Source: Vigna angularis
Lineage: Eukaryota; Streptophyta; Magnoliopsida; Fabales; Fabaceae
Length of the DNA: 64,000 bases
Reading direction: 5' to 3'
Assembly: GCF_016808095.1 (NCBI RefSeq)
Contig: NC_068970.1
Span: 19,512,501 to 19,576,500, forward strand
Shown here: positions 25,465 to 37,470 of the stretch, one piece after another
Layout of the letters: every line of letters begins with the position of its first letter
How positions within the stretch are numbered: position 1 is the first letter of the stretch
Position numbers and translations under genes: made by a program
The notes under the pieces: generated by a model
What the model was told of the DNA's origin: nothing
The model's input: only the letters and a program-made list of their open reading frames with translations
Database searches by the model: none

Positions 25465-25827
25465 ATGAAGAAGAGTTGTGAAAATCCTCTTCCTCTTGCT
25501 CTAGCCTAACCTCCATTTCACACTACAGTAAGTTCTCTCTCATACAGCGTGTCTTTATTTTACATTTTTCTTTTTTTTTTCAACTCTTTGCTGTTTATCC
25601 GATTATAAAAAATATATACAAAATGATGTTAAAGTACATACAATCTGTAGCTGTTATCGATTATTTTATGACATTTGCTACCTTCAGTTCTTTTTAGACG
25701 AAGAATAACTTCAAAACTTATAATATAAAGTTTTTAAAATACATTTAATTTATAATTTACTTTTTCTAAAATAAATATATGAATGTAAATTAATAATTTT
25801 ATATGAGATTTGTTTATTTCTTCTTAG
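25465..25827 (+). promoter_or_regulatory. 5' leader of the second LBD gene with a short upstream ORF and a probable 300 bp intron
   Basis: A 14-residue upstream ORF (ATG at 25465, TAA ending at 25509) lies in a CT-rich leader. A strong donor CTACA|GTAAGTT (GT at 25528) and the acceptor TTCTTCTTAG (ending 25827) would remove 300 bases and place the coding ATG 30 bases into the next exon. The CT-rich leader and GTAAGTTCT donor resemble the equivalent point in the LBD36-like gene (18032), which supports a shared origin. Confidence 0.45.
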
Positions 25828-25857
25828 AGCAGCGCTGTTGTAGAAGAAGAACAAGGC

Positions 25858-26382
25858 ATGACCCCATGCGGCGCATGCAAGTACCAACGGCGGAGGTGCG
25901 GATCGGATTGCGTCATGGTGTCGTATTTCCCGGCTGAGAGCATTCAGCGGTTCGCGTACGTGCACCATGTGTTCGGCGGGGGAAACGTCAGTAACATTTT
26001 GAGGTCGACGTCGCCGGATTTGCGGAAGTGGGTGGCGAGGGCGCTGGCGTACCAAGCGGAGGCGCGTGTGAGAGACCCGGTGCACGGGTGCGTGGGGTTG
26101 ATATGGGAGCAGGAGGAGACTCTGGGAATCCTGAAAGAGAAGCTGGAGAAAGCGAAAAGGGAACTGGCCCAATACGTGGGCCCAGATGTTATGCAAAAGA
26201 TGATTGGGCAGTGTTCCTCCGATCCGCATGCGAAGACGGTGGACCTTAAGGCTCCTCTCTCTGCCCCCGTTGATTTTGATCTTTCTTCATGGGATCCTTT
26301 TCCGGCTTGGGAATCTTCTTCCTCACGCCGCCTGCCATCTCAAGCTGACGCTAAGGGTAAGACTATTGCTCCTCCTTCTTGA
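25858..26382 (+). CDS. LOB-domain protein, class I, diverged tandem relative of LBD36
   Basis: A predicted nuclear LOB-domain protein of 174 residues. The start ATG at 25858 gives MTPCGACKYQ, with the C block CX2CX6CX3C at Cys 4, 7, 14 and 18. The next in-frame stop upstream is the TAG of the likely splice acceptor, so no longer coding start is evident. The GAS block is FAYVHHVFGGGNVSNIL; the family motif reads RDPVHGCVG, with His for the usual Tyr, and APYFPP is replaced by VSYFPA. The segment AKRELAQYVGPDVM parallels AKKELSTYVSPQTM of the LBD36-like gene 6.4 kb away and the same region of Arabidopsis LBD36, so I read it as a tandem duplicate. The tail is short and lacks the Gln-rich region. 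High GC and an intact frame suggest it is still coding. Assignment to another LBD subgroup cannot be excluded. Confidence 0.85.
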   Translation: MTPCGACKYQRRRCGSDCVMVSYFPAESIQRFAYVHHVFGGGNVSNILRSTSPDLRKWVARALAYQAEARVRDPVHGCVGLIWEQEETLGILKEKLEKAKRELAQYVGPDVMQKMIGQCSSDPHAKTVDLKAPLSAPVDFDLSSWDPFPAWESSSSRRLPSQADAKGKTIAPPS

Positions 26383-29300
26383 ACAAAGCCATTATGTCGT
26401 TTCGGCTGGATTTTAGGTTTTTATTCGATCTGCAACATCCTCCTTTTTCATTCTTTAGTTGTTATTGATCCAAGAAGAAGAAGTAGACAGAGATAATTAG
26501 TAACGGTCTATTTTGTCATTATAATATATTTTTAAGATTAATTTGTAGTTCTTCTTCAAAATGTATTGGAATATTGGGGGTTTAGAAGTTAGTGGAAAAG
26601 GCATTTGCAACATGAATGTTTGATGAGAAACTGAATGCAAAGGTGATGAATAAAACAGTTTTAGATTTTTGGCTCATCGGTCTATTGAATGCATAAACAT
26701 TTACAGGAGAAATAGAAAAGTAAGAAGGGGAATTCAAAGTGAAGCCAGAGTAGAGTAGAATTTTCTTAAGAAAACGCTCTGGATGCTTGAGTTTCCTGAA
26801 AACGTAATTAGTCTTGTTATTCTCTCAGTTCCTAAAACAAATGTTTCTTTAATGTGGAATGGTAGCAAAATTGAAAAGGATTGAGGCTATAATTCTAAGC
26901 TCGCTGTTTGATAGTCATGCTCACTGTTTGTGTTGTCTTTGCTCACGTCTTGTGCTATAACCCTTGCTTTGTCAATCCACCTACTACCCCTCGTCATGCT
27001 TGCCACCGCCCATTTGTGCTTGCCGCCGCTCCTACCACCACGTCTACCATCGTTGCGTCTTGTTCCTGCCTTCCTACCACCGTTATTAAGATTGTTTCAT
27101 GACGAAGACATCACACCATCACATTGTTATTAAATGAAGTTACCACGGTTGTGGATAAAATTGTCTTCGAAACCTCTTTTGACAACATCCGGTGAACCAT
27201 TGTTGAACTATATAACTTATAACAATGTCTTTATCAACAACGAGAAAAAACCATTTTTAAAATCCCTTTTAAATCGTTGTTGAAAGACTTGTTTACAATA
27301 ATGACTTGCTAGAGGAAGATGCCATGTGAAGACTTGTATACTAGGCTATCACAATAAGTTGTAGAGATGCCAAATACAAACTGTGTATGCACTTCCATAT
27401 TTGCATATAATTGATTAATGAAAGGAAGCTTTAAGATGCTAGATATGATATGAATTCGAAGATCTAGCCAACATTTAGCTATCTATATGGAAAGGGTGTC
27501 ATTTGGCACACTAATTCAAAAACATGATTTAAGTTCGTTTAATAAATTTCATTTTAAAAAAAATAATCTTTTAAAATAGAATAATAATTTTTAAATTATT
27601 CGTATAATTATAGACTTTGGTTATAAAATAATTGAAGCTTATTCTTTTACCTAGAGTTAAATTTCTAGAAAAAATATTTCTTTTGTCGCAATATTGTACC
27701 GTTGTAGTTTCCATTGTAATTACAAAAACTAACATTCTCTATTGTTGGTCTTCTCGTGAAGTCTTTCTTCATTGCGAACCATCTTGTTCTCATCTCCTCT
27801 CCTAGTGAATCATTTTGTTCTCTTTTCCTTTAAATTTCCGTTCTTGCACGTCACAAACCATCTTTTGTTGCTAGGATCGAAAAAATACAATGAACCAAAA
27901 TCACTTACTCTCTATCTAACAAATAAAAAGAAAATGTCAAATAAAATTTATGGTACAAAAGAATATGGTCCTCCTTACCTTATACAAAAAGAAAGAGACT
28001 TAATCTCAAATCTCAACTTCCTACATACAACTCTTATGATTCTTACTATCTAATTTGAAAATTTTAAGTGAAATTTAAATCAAACTCAACCTCAAAAAAA
28101 TTAATTTGCAAGATGAAGGTTGTATTCACAGTGCATGCAAAATTGTATGTTTTGCTAAGAAAGTTGAGGCTATATACAAAGAAAGGTTTCTAAACAATCA
28201 TGCTACACTAGGAACTTATCAAACTTGTGGAGGAAGGAGTCTTTAGGTATTGTAAATATGGAAATGTGATTTAGAGATCGAAATAGTGATAACCATTGAT
28301 GGAAAGTGCAACATTAGTCATGTGTGCAAAAAAGGAAACAAGGGAGCTATGGTTATGGAAAAGAAGGGTGAGAGGCTTTCACATTATTTCCACAAATGTA
28401 CTACGAAAAAAGAATAGGGAATGAGAAAGGTCATCCACTGTTCACACTTGGATGTAGGGGATTTAGTAAAAAGTTGATTTAAGAATAAGAATATCTTGGT
28501 TTAAATAAAAAAGAAAAGAAAGTTCTGATGATGATAGTTTATAAAGAAAAAGATGGAGTCATAAAAATAGCTTGTAACCAAAAATTTTACTAAACACTTA
28601 TTAAAATTCTTTTAAAGTCATGTGAATGAAATTTATATGTTTCTAAACTAAGAAAAAGGTTGAATGGTAGGTGGAAGACTTTTGTTGTACAAAAACATCA
28701 TTATCATCTTTGAGACTTTTGAACTTCTCATAAAAAAGTATTTTTTTATGTGATAATCGATAAGAACTTTTAATAATTGATTAAAAGCATTTTTTTAAAC
28801 TAAAATAATCGATTATCCCAATTAAAGTCATTTTTTCAAAATCTCTTTGAAATAATTGATTATCATAAATAATATAATAAATTATTTTGAATGTTTTATG
28901 AAATGAGATTTTTCTCAAATGGGCCAAAAACATGTTTCTTATATAAATTGAACATAAGTTTGAGTTTCAAAGTGTAGGAAGAGTTCAAATTAGATATTAC
29001 TCTGAATAAGTTTTGGTTTAACCTAGTTTTTAAGTAATGACTTTTAAGTTTCTTTAAGAGTATTATTATATAGTAAGGTGTTGTTTTTGCTAGTGTAAAC
29101 TTGGTTCATCCCTTAAGATTTGTTAAGAAAAGCATTTTTCATTTTTTGTGATTTCAAGAGAGGTGTTTTTCATTTCTTGTGTTTTAATAAAGATATTTCT
29201 CCTGTCCTTTATTTTCGATATATGTGTTTTTTATTTATTGTGGTTTGTCATCTCTTATGGTCTTAAAAGAGATGTTTTGACATTCTTTATAGGTTTTGCA

Positions 29301-31969
29301 AAAGAAGTGTATTTGTTTATTATTTTAACTGTGATTTTGCATGTAATTATAATTGTAATATCATTTATAAAATAGTAATTTGTAATATTCTCTTTGATAT
29401 GATTAACTAGATGTAAGACCTTTGTTGGTTTGAATCATTATAAAAATTTCATGTTACTTTTCCTATTTCTTATTCTCTTTATTTTGTTATAGTTTGCAAG
29501 TTATAATATTCTAATATTTGCAATCAAGGCTTAAAATAAATGTTAAGGTTTATTAAAATTATTTTTTGAAAAGCCAAAAAAGTTTTAAAAATTAAATCTT
29601 TAAACTTGAAATCAATTTTCCCCTTTTAATTTTGTTCTTCCTCACTTTTTGTTCTAACATAAAAGGATTGAAAAAGAACAAAGTGACGAGACGTGTGAAA
29701 GAAAGAGGTTAAGAAAATATGAAATACAGTATTAGTATTTTATCCCATTACTCCTATATACAACTTGAAACTTATGTACCTCTGCATGAGAGCATTTACC
29801 AGGAAATGATTATGTTTAGAACAATATTCAACAAATTTAACTGATAAAAAGTCTAAATTTTTTTTTTCACATAATTGATTATGACTTTGAAATAATTATA
29901 CCGTGAGGTATCCAAAAAACATGAAATTTTATTTCCCAGACATCACATCTTGGTAAGGTTCTCGTTCACATATCCATCATGTGGGGTTAGTGTAATATTT
30001 ATATCCAAGATCATCTCGATTTTCATATAAAATGGTGCATCTAAAACCATATCAACCTTCACATAATAACAATATAACCATACAATGGTGTTCTAAAATC
30101 ATGGTGACTAAGTGTTCTGAGATCATCTCGATCCTAACAGGACGGTCTAAAAGACTGATATTATGTCAGCTTACAAAGAACGATGTCATGTTAGTCTCGT
30201 CTTAGCCGAGATCATCTCGACTTAGCCGAGATCATCTCGACTTAATTATCTTTCATGGACAAAATTAAAGAAAGCTAAACCATTTTTACCAGTATTATTA
30301 AGTAAATTAATCATAATAATTATCTCTATAGATCATACTTAATCATGTAAGGGACCCATAAAACTAATATTTACTATAAATAAAATTGTTTAGAGGTAAT
30401 TAATTAGTTATTATTATCGCATTTATTGTTATTTGACTAACTTGAACTTCATTATGTCTCCCATAGATATATTCCTCTTTTCGACTAGAAGAAACAAGTA
30501 TTTCAGACATCTCGATTAGAAAATAAGAGATAATTTAGGATGCAAGTCTTGAAAAATATTTGAAAAATACTTTTACAAGGTATATTTACTGAACTTAAAT
30601 CAAATATTTCAAATTTCAAATCTCCCGTAAATAATTTTTTTGGAACTTAACTTTAACAAAATAATTACAAAAGTATTTTAATAATTAATTAAATTACATA
30701 AATTTCTTTTTCCAATCACATCAACTACAAATTTACACCGATGTTAATTTATTTCATCAGAAAATATAGTTTTCTTTACAAAACAAGAAAATTTATCTAG
30801 AGAAACAACATTATATGAAAATTTAAAATTATTCTGTTAAAACTGATGTGGTGACAAAATGCCCAACTACAACCAAGTGCTGAAAACCACGTGTCTACAT
30901 ATGACTTTGAGGTTTGTGAGTCGATAATGACGCGTTTTTTTCGCAATACACGACACGACGACAGAAACATACGGTTAAATCTCTATGATTAGTCAAACAG
31001 ACAAAATCTTCCCCTCCAATCTCATCTACAAATTAAACACGGAACAAATACGTCTGAACACCTGGAATTTTTGTCATCGAAAGAACTAGACATATTTTTA
31101 CAGTTACTTAAAATTATGTATATTGAATTATTTACAGTTTTAATATAAATATTTTTTTGTCACATGATTTTTTATTTAAGTTTTTACCACGTGTTTATAG
31201 CATTTTTTTATATTATACTATCACGTGAGAAAATAATAATAATACTAATTCAAAAGAATATTTCAAAGGGTATTCAATTATATTTGTAACTTCACTTTTT
31301 CAGACAAATTTTATAATAGAAGAGAAATAAGAATAAATAAATGTTATAATAAAAAATACAGTGAAAAATATGAAATAAAAATAACACTATTATATTACAT
31401 TTGTGTAAAATTCGACAATGAAAACCCTACAAATAAAGGCGGAGAGAAAAAAGGCTGAGCCACCCAACTGCCGGATTAGGATTCAGCCAATGGCTTTTCT
31501 ACACATATGTGTAGTTAATGCATAAATGGAAATGCTATGAATTCTCTGTTCGATAATCGTAACAAAATATCTTGAAATTCAGGTAAATTCTTTTATTCAT
31601 TACTATTCTTAAATTAGAATTTCAATTCCATCTTTTCATAATTGACAGATCAAGTAAAATATGACATGATTCAATACAAAGAGGTAAATCTGAGTTGTTT
31701 GTGTATGCGTTTTGTTTTTACACCTAATGCAGGAAGTTTGGAAGGTAGTAAACTGAGGAAATTTATTCAATAAAATTACTCCTAATAACAATTTATAGTA
31801 GTCATAACAAAAACTTCATAAAGCAGAAGGCAGAGAACTCTGAAACAGTGTAAAATCTCTGACTCTCACTCTACAAGTCTCATAATTCTAACATCGATTG
31901 GATGGGTCCCTTGTATGTGTTAGATCTGTTATTTTCATGCTGTCAAACTTTGATTCTTCATTTAGAAGC
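26383..31969. other. Intergenic region between the second LBD gene and the HHO gene
   Basis: The first few hundred bases are probably 3' UTR. No gene is supported in the rest; open stretches at 26930-27133, 27772-28053 and 29148-29375 are low-complexity. Near 30000-30500 the near-palindrome GAGATCATCTCGA recurs. The last 200 bases or so before 31970 are likely the HHO 3' UTR. Confidence 0.5.
30120..30243. repeat. GAGATCATCTCGA repeats with a 20 bp tandem pair
   Basis: CTTAGCCGAGATCATCTCGA occurs twice in tandem at 30202-30241, and GAGATCATCTCGA-like copies are found again at about 30121 and, degenerate, at 30010. The core GAGAT-C-ATCTC is an imperfect palindrome. It may belong to a retroelement LTR; no coding domain is attached. 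Confidence 0.6.
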
Positions 31970-33822
31970 TCATAGAAGTTCAGCTTCTGGTTGGTGGTGA
32001 AGAGCACCTTTCCAATTATGGCAATCTGATTGTTCATCTTCTTCTGTGTCCATGCTGTTGCGTCCAGACCCTCCTAAGAAAAGAGGACCTTGTGGAGAGC
32101 CAGATTGTGATAAGTTCCCTTTTGATTTATTATTATCTCCATGTTTATCCTTTACCATAAGGCATAACCCACCATTAGCTACCTCAACCGAACAAACTTG
32201 AGGTCTTCTAAAATGAAGTCTGTACTTCTGATTCAACCACAATTCACAAAATTAACTTAGGCTCAAAAACATGTTAGTAATTAGAGAAAACAATTTGATT
32301 CATTAACATACACTGACACTGACAAAAGTTTATCAGACATAATCTAAATAAAACACTCACCTGCAAATGGCTTTTCACTTCATCATTTGTGAGGCCTACC
32401 ACCTGCATCAGTTCTCTAATCTGCTTTGGAGTGGCCACTACAGTAAGCAAACCAATCATAGAGATAAGACTAACTTTTCTCAATTCCTGATGGAAGATTC
32501 TGAATTCAATAGAGAAATAAAAAAGAAAAAAAAAATCATCCACCATTGATTATGCAGATAAGGTCAAGAATTTGTGAGCCCACCCTAATTTGCAAAAGAA
32601 GGAATCATTCACTCTAACAAACCTTCTCCCTCTTAATTATGTTTAAATGCTAACTTTAATCTACCTTGTGGTCCCCCTAATTGTTGAAGGGCATCGACAA
32701 ATCGCCTATGAAGTTCTGGTGACCAGCATCGCCTTTGTTTCCTCGGATTCTGCTGAGGTTGTGCTTGACCCTTTATCTCTAATGTGCTTGTTGTAATCAA
32801 GGACGACCCGTGTTCATTACTACTTTCTGCTTTTCTATCATTCGATTCAAACACTGGTCTCATCAAACCATGGCTAGGAGCCTGTGACACCCTCTTGTCT
32901 TCACTCATCACTGTTTTTAAGACACAATTGTTTCCATTTAATGCTGCTGCTGCTCCTCTACTCTTGTTGGTCTCATTCTGTGGTTGATTTGGATTGTGGG
33001 GGACACATCGATCGTCCTCTTCAGTCCTCTGTACGTTACCAAATAAAAATAATTAAACTTTTGTTCTTAATTCTGTAGAAACTGCTATAAAATACAATCC
33101 TTTTACCTGAAAAACTATAGTATAGGATAACTACGGTCTAAAAGCTATCATAGCATAGGATAGGATAACACAGCATCTCAATCTTCAACACGTAATTGAA
33201 TATTATGAATGCCTTTATAAACAAAAAATCTTAATCGTATATCATGTGGTAATTGATTGTGACCATGAACATGTGAAATATATAATGATTTCTGAAATAA
33301 AAATTTACCGGTTTGGATTCAACGTTCCATAGCCGAACAGAGTTCATCCAATTCTTCATGTTACTGCGTTCCTTACCCATGTTTAAAGTCTCACTTCCTT
33401 CAGAATTGGTTTTCAAAAGTGGCATATATTCTTCAACCACGGGTCCTTCTTGCATTCTCACACCTCCGTTTATCTCCTCTTTCAATTTAGTAACAGCTTC
33501 ACGCAGATTGCAGACCCCCAAAGAATATATTAATCATCAACACACCAAAACATGCGCAATAATCACATAAAAAATGTTAACTTTGAAAATTCTATATAAA
33601 AGGACAAGTTCTTAACCCACCATCGTTCACGAGGACCATGCAAAGAGGAAGTTCACGTTTGAAAGACTCGATCTTTCTCTTCTCATCTTCCAACTTTAGG
33701 AGAAAATCCTCAAGCGTGGCCATTCTCTGAGACCCACCTTCGTTCTGAGCAACCTCGCCAAGAATCTGACGAACGGTTCTTCCGGGGACAAAGGCCAAGC
33801 TCAAATCCAAGCTCAGTTCCAT
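31970..33822 (-). CDS. HHO5/HHO6-like GARP (G2-like MYB) transcriptional repressor
   Basis: A nuclear transcription factor of the HRS1-homologue/NIGT1 GARP family, whose members repress nitrate and phosphate-response genes or act in floral patterning (HHO5/6 branch). Exons: 33621-33822, 33309-33496, 32665-33028, 32361-32437 and 31970-32227, joining in frame to 362 residues. The start ATG gives MELSLDLSLAF, which carries an EAR-type LSLDLSL repression motif, followed by the HHO N-terminal coiled region (FLLKLEDEKRKIESFKRELP, LVNDAVTKLKEEI). The GARP domain covers residues 227-286: KQRRCWSPELHRRFVDALQQ, then ATPKQIRELMQVVGLTNDEV and KSHLQKYRLHFRR. Exon 1 uses GATG|GTGGGT and exon 2 starts after GAAG; only this pair restores the conserved NDAV join. 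Compared with the usual VDGLTNDEV and RLHTRR, this copy has VVGLTNDEV and RLHFRR. Confidence 0.92.
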
Positions 33823-36800
33823 CTTGGAGAGTAGGTAGAAAACAAAGAAAAATGTTAACTAATTTCACAGTTTCAGCGTGGGGTGGCGTGCTGAAGCTTC
33901 AGGTGCCAGACCATTGTTATTACAAAGGGAGAGGGAGAAGGGGATAGAGATTCATTTATTTATATTATCGTGATTCCGGACAGAAAGATTCAGTGATCGC
34001 ATTCGTGTCGTCGCGTAACCCCATTAGTGTAAATGTGTAATGTGACTCAAAACAAAGCCCAACGGTTGTTAATAATTTGAGAACAATAATTTTTTTCTTT
34101 TCTTTTGGAAAAGAATGACAAGAAAAACAAATGGTGTGGTTGAGATGAGAATCTTTTGATTCCACAATATCACGGCTTATGCAATATGGTTGTGTTACAT
34201 CAATTGGTTGGATGAAATTAAATAGTTTTGAATGGGTGTGGTTTCTGGGAGATTCTTTGCTTACTATAGGCTTGTAACCTATATGTATAAGTTGAGCAAA
34301 CGTTTGACCCACATGTAGAATGCCGTTGAATAATAGTCGAGCCAAAGTTTTTAAATATTTCTTTTTACATTTTTTATAATTTATGTGTTTAATTCAAAGC
34401 TCTAATTTCATGTATTGTTTATATAGTAGTATAATAACACTTTGTATTATCACCGTCAAGTTGAATTTCGTGAGAAAGTGTTTGAAAAACGCATCACGCA
34501 ACCTCTACCAAGACCAATTGATGAATTTCTCTCTCGTGTTTGGCATGTTATTTTCCTTCCTACTAACCATAAGTTTTTGGAATACTTCGAAAACCGACCA
34601 CGGTTTTTTTTTCTTTCACCCGGTCTTGTATTTGATGAGAAATGTTAGCAAGGGATTTTTAATTATGACTTTGTCTTCATCTTAATAATACCTATAAAAT
34701 AATTATTATGAAATTTAATGAGAATGACTGTGTAACAATATTTATGTAAATAGTGAATTTTAATTGAATTTATTACTTGTGCAAAATTGTAGAAGGAAGA
34801 TAGGTCCTCAACGACATATTTGGTGAAACCATCGTTGTAGAAAATGCAAGGTGAACCATAACCATCGTCGTAGGTAAAAGATAATGATGAGTGCGGAAAG
34901 AAGTACTGAAGTAGATAGATCTGCCTATGATTTCAACTACGGGTATTCTCATAATTTTCGTTTATCAAATTTATTTCATATTTTCAAAAAGATTTCATTG
35001 CAACATTGTATTATAGGTTAAGTGCACACTTTTGAGTATCATATTATAATCTCAAATTGAATTTCGATTAAATCCACATATTAAAAGAAGGACAATTTGA
35101 AAAAGTTTTCTATAAAACATTTTGTAGTCTACTTTGTCTAATTTGACATTACGACCTTTTCTAAGCAAATGTATTTTGTTAGACCAAGTCAAGGATTTTG
35201 ATTAATTTAAATAATTAGAATTTTCACTTTCTTTTACACTTATTTAAATCATTCATAACATTTGATTTTCATACCACTAATGATGATTTTTCAAAGAAAA
35301 ATGATTAGAAATACGCCATGTCAATAAGATATGAATGTAATCTACACATAAAGAATGGATATTATCCTAACTTAAACTTTCAAATAATAAATTTATATGT
35401 CATATGATACTTAATTTTTTATTTTTATTTAATATGAGACTTAAATCCATTTAGATTTTCAACAAAATGAGATACATCAATACATAAATAATTTAAGAAA
35501 TCATGTAATAGTTGGTAACATTGGGTAAATACAAGAGAGGTAAAATAAATTCAAACTTGGAATGTAACATCCGATGATTCTAAGTTTGCTAAGCAATGAA
35601 AGAAATGTAACCTTTAGCATTTGATAGCGATGGAGTCCTGCTGCTAATGATCGACACTTAAACTTATGAAAATCTATACAAATGTTGAAAGTTCATTAAT
35701 CTTATATAACAACATTGAGATGATTGGATGATGGCAAAAATCATGTTATCAGGCTCTACCCACCTCACTAAGTGATATCTGCTTAAAGCCAAAGGTTTGA
35801 ATTTTCTTTCCCTCATTCAAGGGTAAGATATGATAGTATTCCAAACGTAAAAATGCTTCATAAATAAATAAATAATGAACCTCTATGCCTAATGATATGA
35901 TTATTCTCTCTGCACTGATATGATTATTCTATCTTCGCCTAATCGACATTATATAATTTTATAAGAATTAAATATATTTTTAATTCTTAAATTTAAATAT
36001 TAAATTAAAATTGATTTTTATATTCAAGTTTGGTCGTCAAACTTCAATAATAAATATATTTTTTAATTTAACTATAAACTTTAATAATAAATATAGTTTT
36101 TAATTTAATTATATAATAAAAATACGTATTAAACAATATTTCGTATTAATTTTTGAATTATTTATATTTAATTCATCAATTATTTGATCAAATGCAATCC
36201 AGGATTGTTTAATATATAAAAAATAAGTTGTATAGTTAAGTTAAAAAAGATTATATCTATTATTATTTTAACTTTAAGTTTGAAAATTAAAATATATTAA
36301 AATTTTGAATATGAATAAATTTTAATTTCACATCCTTATTTAAAAAATAAAATCTATATTTAATTTTTTTTTATAATAATTGACATATAATATAATTAGA
36401 TCTATGAATTTAGTCTTACCTTAAAGTCTTAAAAAAAATCCATTTTTAAAATTTTAAAATAGAAAACAGTGTACTAATTATGCTTTTAAACGGGTCAGGT
36501 GCAGGTATTAAACTATCAGTCCCGGAGTACCTACTACCCGTAAAAAAAAATTATCTTTTAAAATTGAATTTAATTAAAAATAAAATTAATTTATATTTTA
36601 TTATGTTAAATTTAATTAAAATTAAATTTTAATTTATATTTAGTTTATATTATATTATATATATTTTTTGTAATTTTATTTAAATTTTATTTAAAAATGT
36701 ATAAAATATATATTTTTAATTTTTTGCGAGTATACAACCATACCCACGAATATTTTCTAAACGGATACCCGTGTGGGTAGCAAACAGATTGCGAATCGAT

Positions 36801-37470
36801 ATTTTTTTTATGGGTTGGGTTGTGGATAGACACTATCCGTGTCCCATCCATTGTCATCTCTACTAATATCTTATACGAAATATTAATTAATATTTAATCT
36901 TTCTTTATATTATATTCTTGGAAAGAATCCAACCATATTTATTTTTACCTAATTTGTTGTTATTTATGAAAAAAACACTTTCTACTCTTAGTAAAAAATA
37001 TTTTACTTTTTATATCATGAATTTATAAAGCATATTAAACCCTTTATACTTTTTGTCAATAATTTAGAAGTGTTAGAGTAATAGATAAAAAAATTACATT
37101 TGTTCTAAAGAAAGTTTCGAGAATATATAAAATTAAAACATTATAAAAAATTAAGAGATTTGGTTATTTATAACAGTTGTCGGTTAACTCCTCTTATGTG
37201 CCTTTATAATTTTGATTTATCTTGAATTAATGAGTTGATCACTCATTGGTGCGTAATTAAAAATGAGTTGCAAAAGATATTACATCGATGGAAGAACCTA
37301 GTCCCTCAAATTCGAAGTCGAAAGTAATAAGAAGGATGGAATATTAAAATATTAGAATGGAATATGAATATGTAAAGCAACAACAAATGGAGGGATCAAT
37401 ATGATTATCTTAGACTCATATTCTAAAGTAATTTTCCAATAAGGTTAAAACGAGAGCGTGACCAGCTTCT
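33823..37470. other. Intergenic region upstream of the HHO gene
   Basis: The first 100-200 bases hold the HHO leader and promoter on the minus strand. The rest is AT-rich. Two overlapping open stretches at 34383-34685 (plus) contain RQVEFREKVFEKRITQ-like sequence that I do not recognise; it could be a worn gene fragment. Nothing else is supported. Confidence 0.45.

Noticed and set aside
26028..26249. Overlapping plus-strand frames within the second LBD gene
   Set aside because: They are shadow frames of GC-rich LOB coding sequence with no family motif.
33617..33620. HHO exon 1 donor at GTTAAG (33616)
   Set aside because: It does not give a frame to exon 2; GATG|GTGGGT joined to GAAG|CTG restores the conserved NDAV sequence.
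35730..35830. Possible tRNA (GGTTTGAATTTTC resembles a T-arm)
   Set aside because: No acceptor stem, D-arm or anticodon arm can be paired around it.
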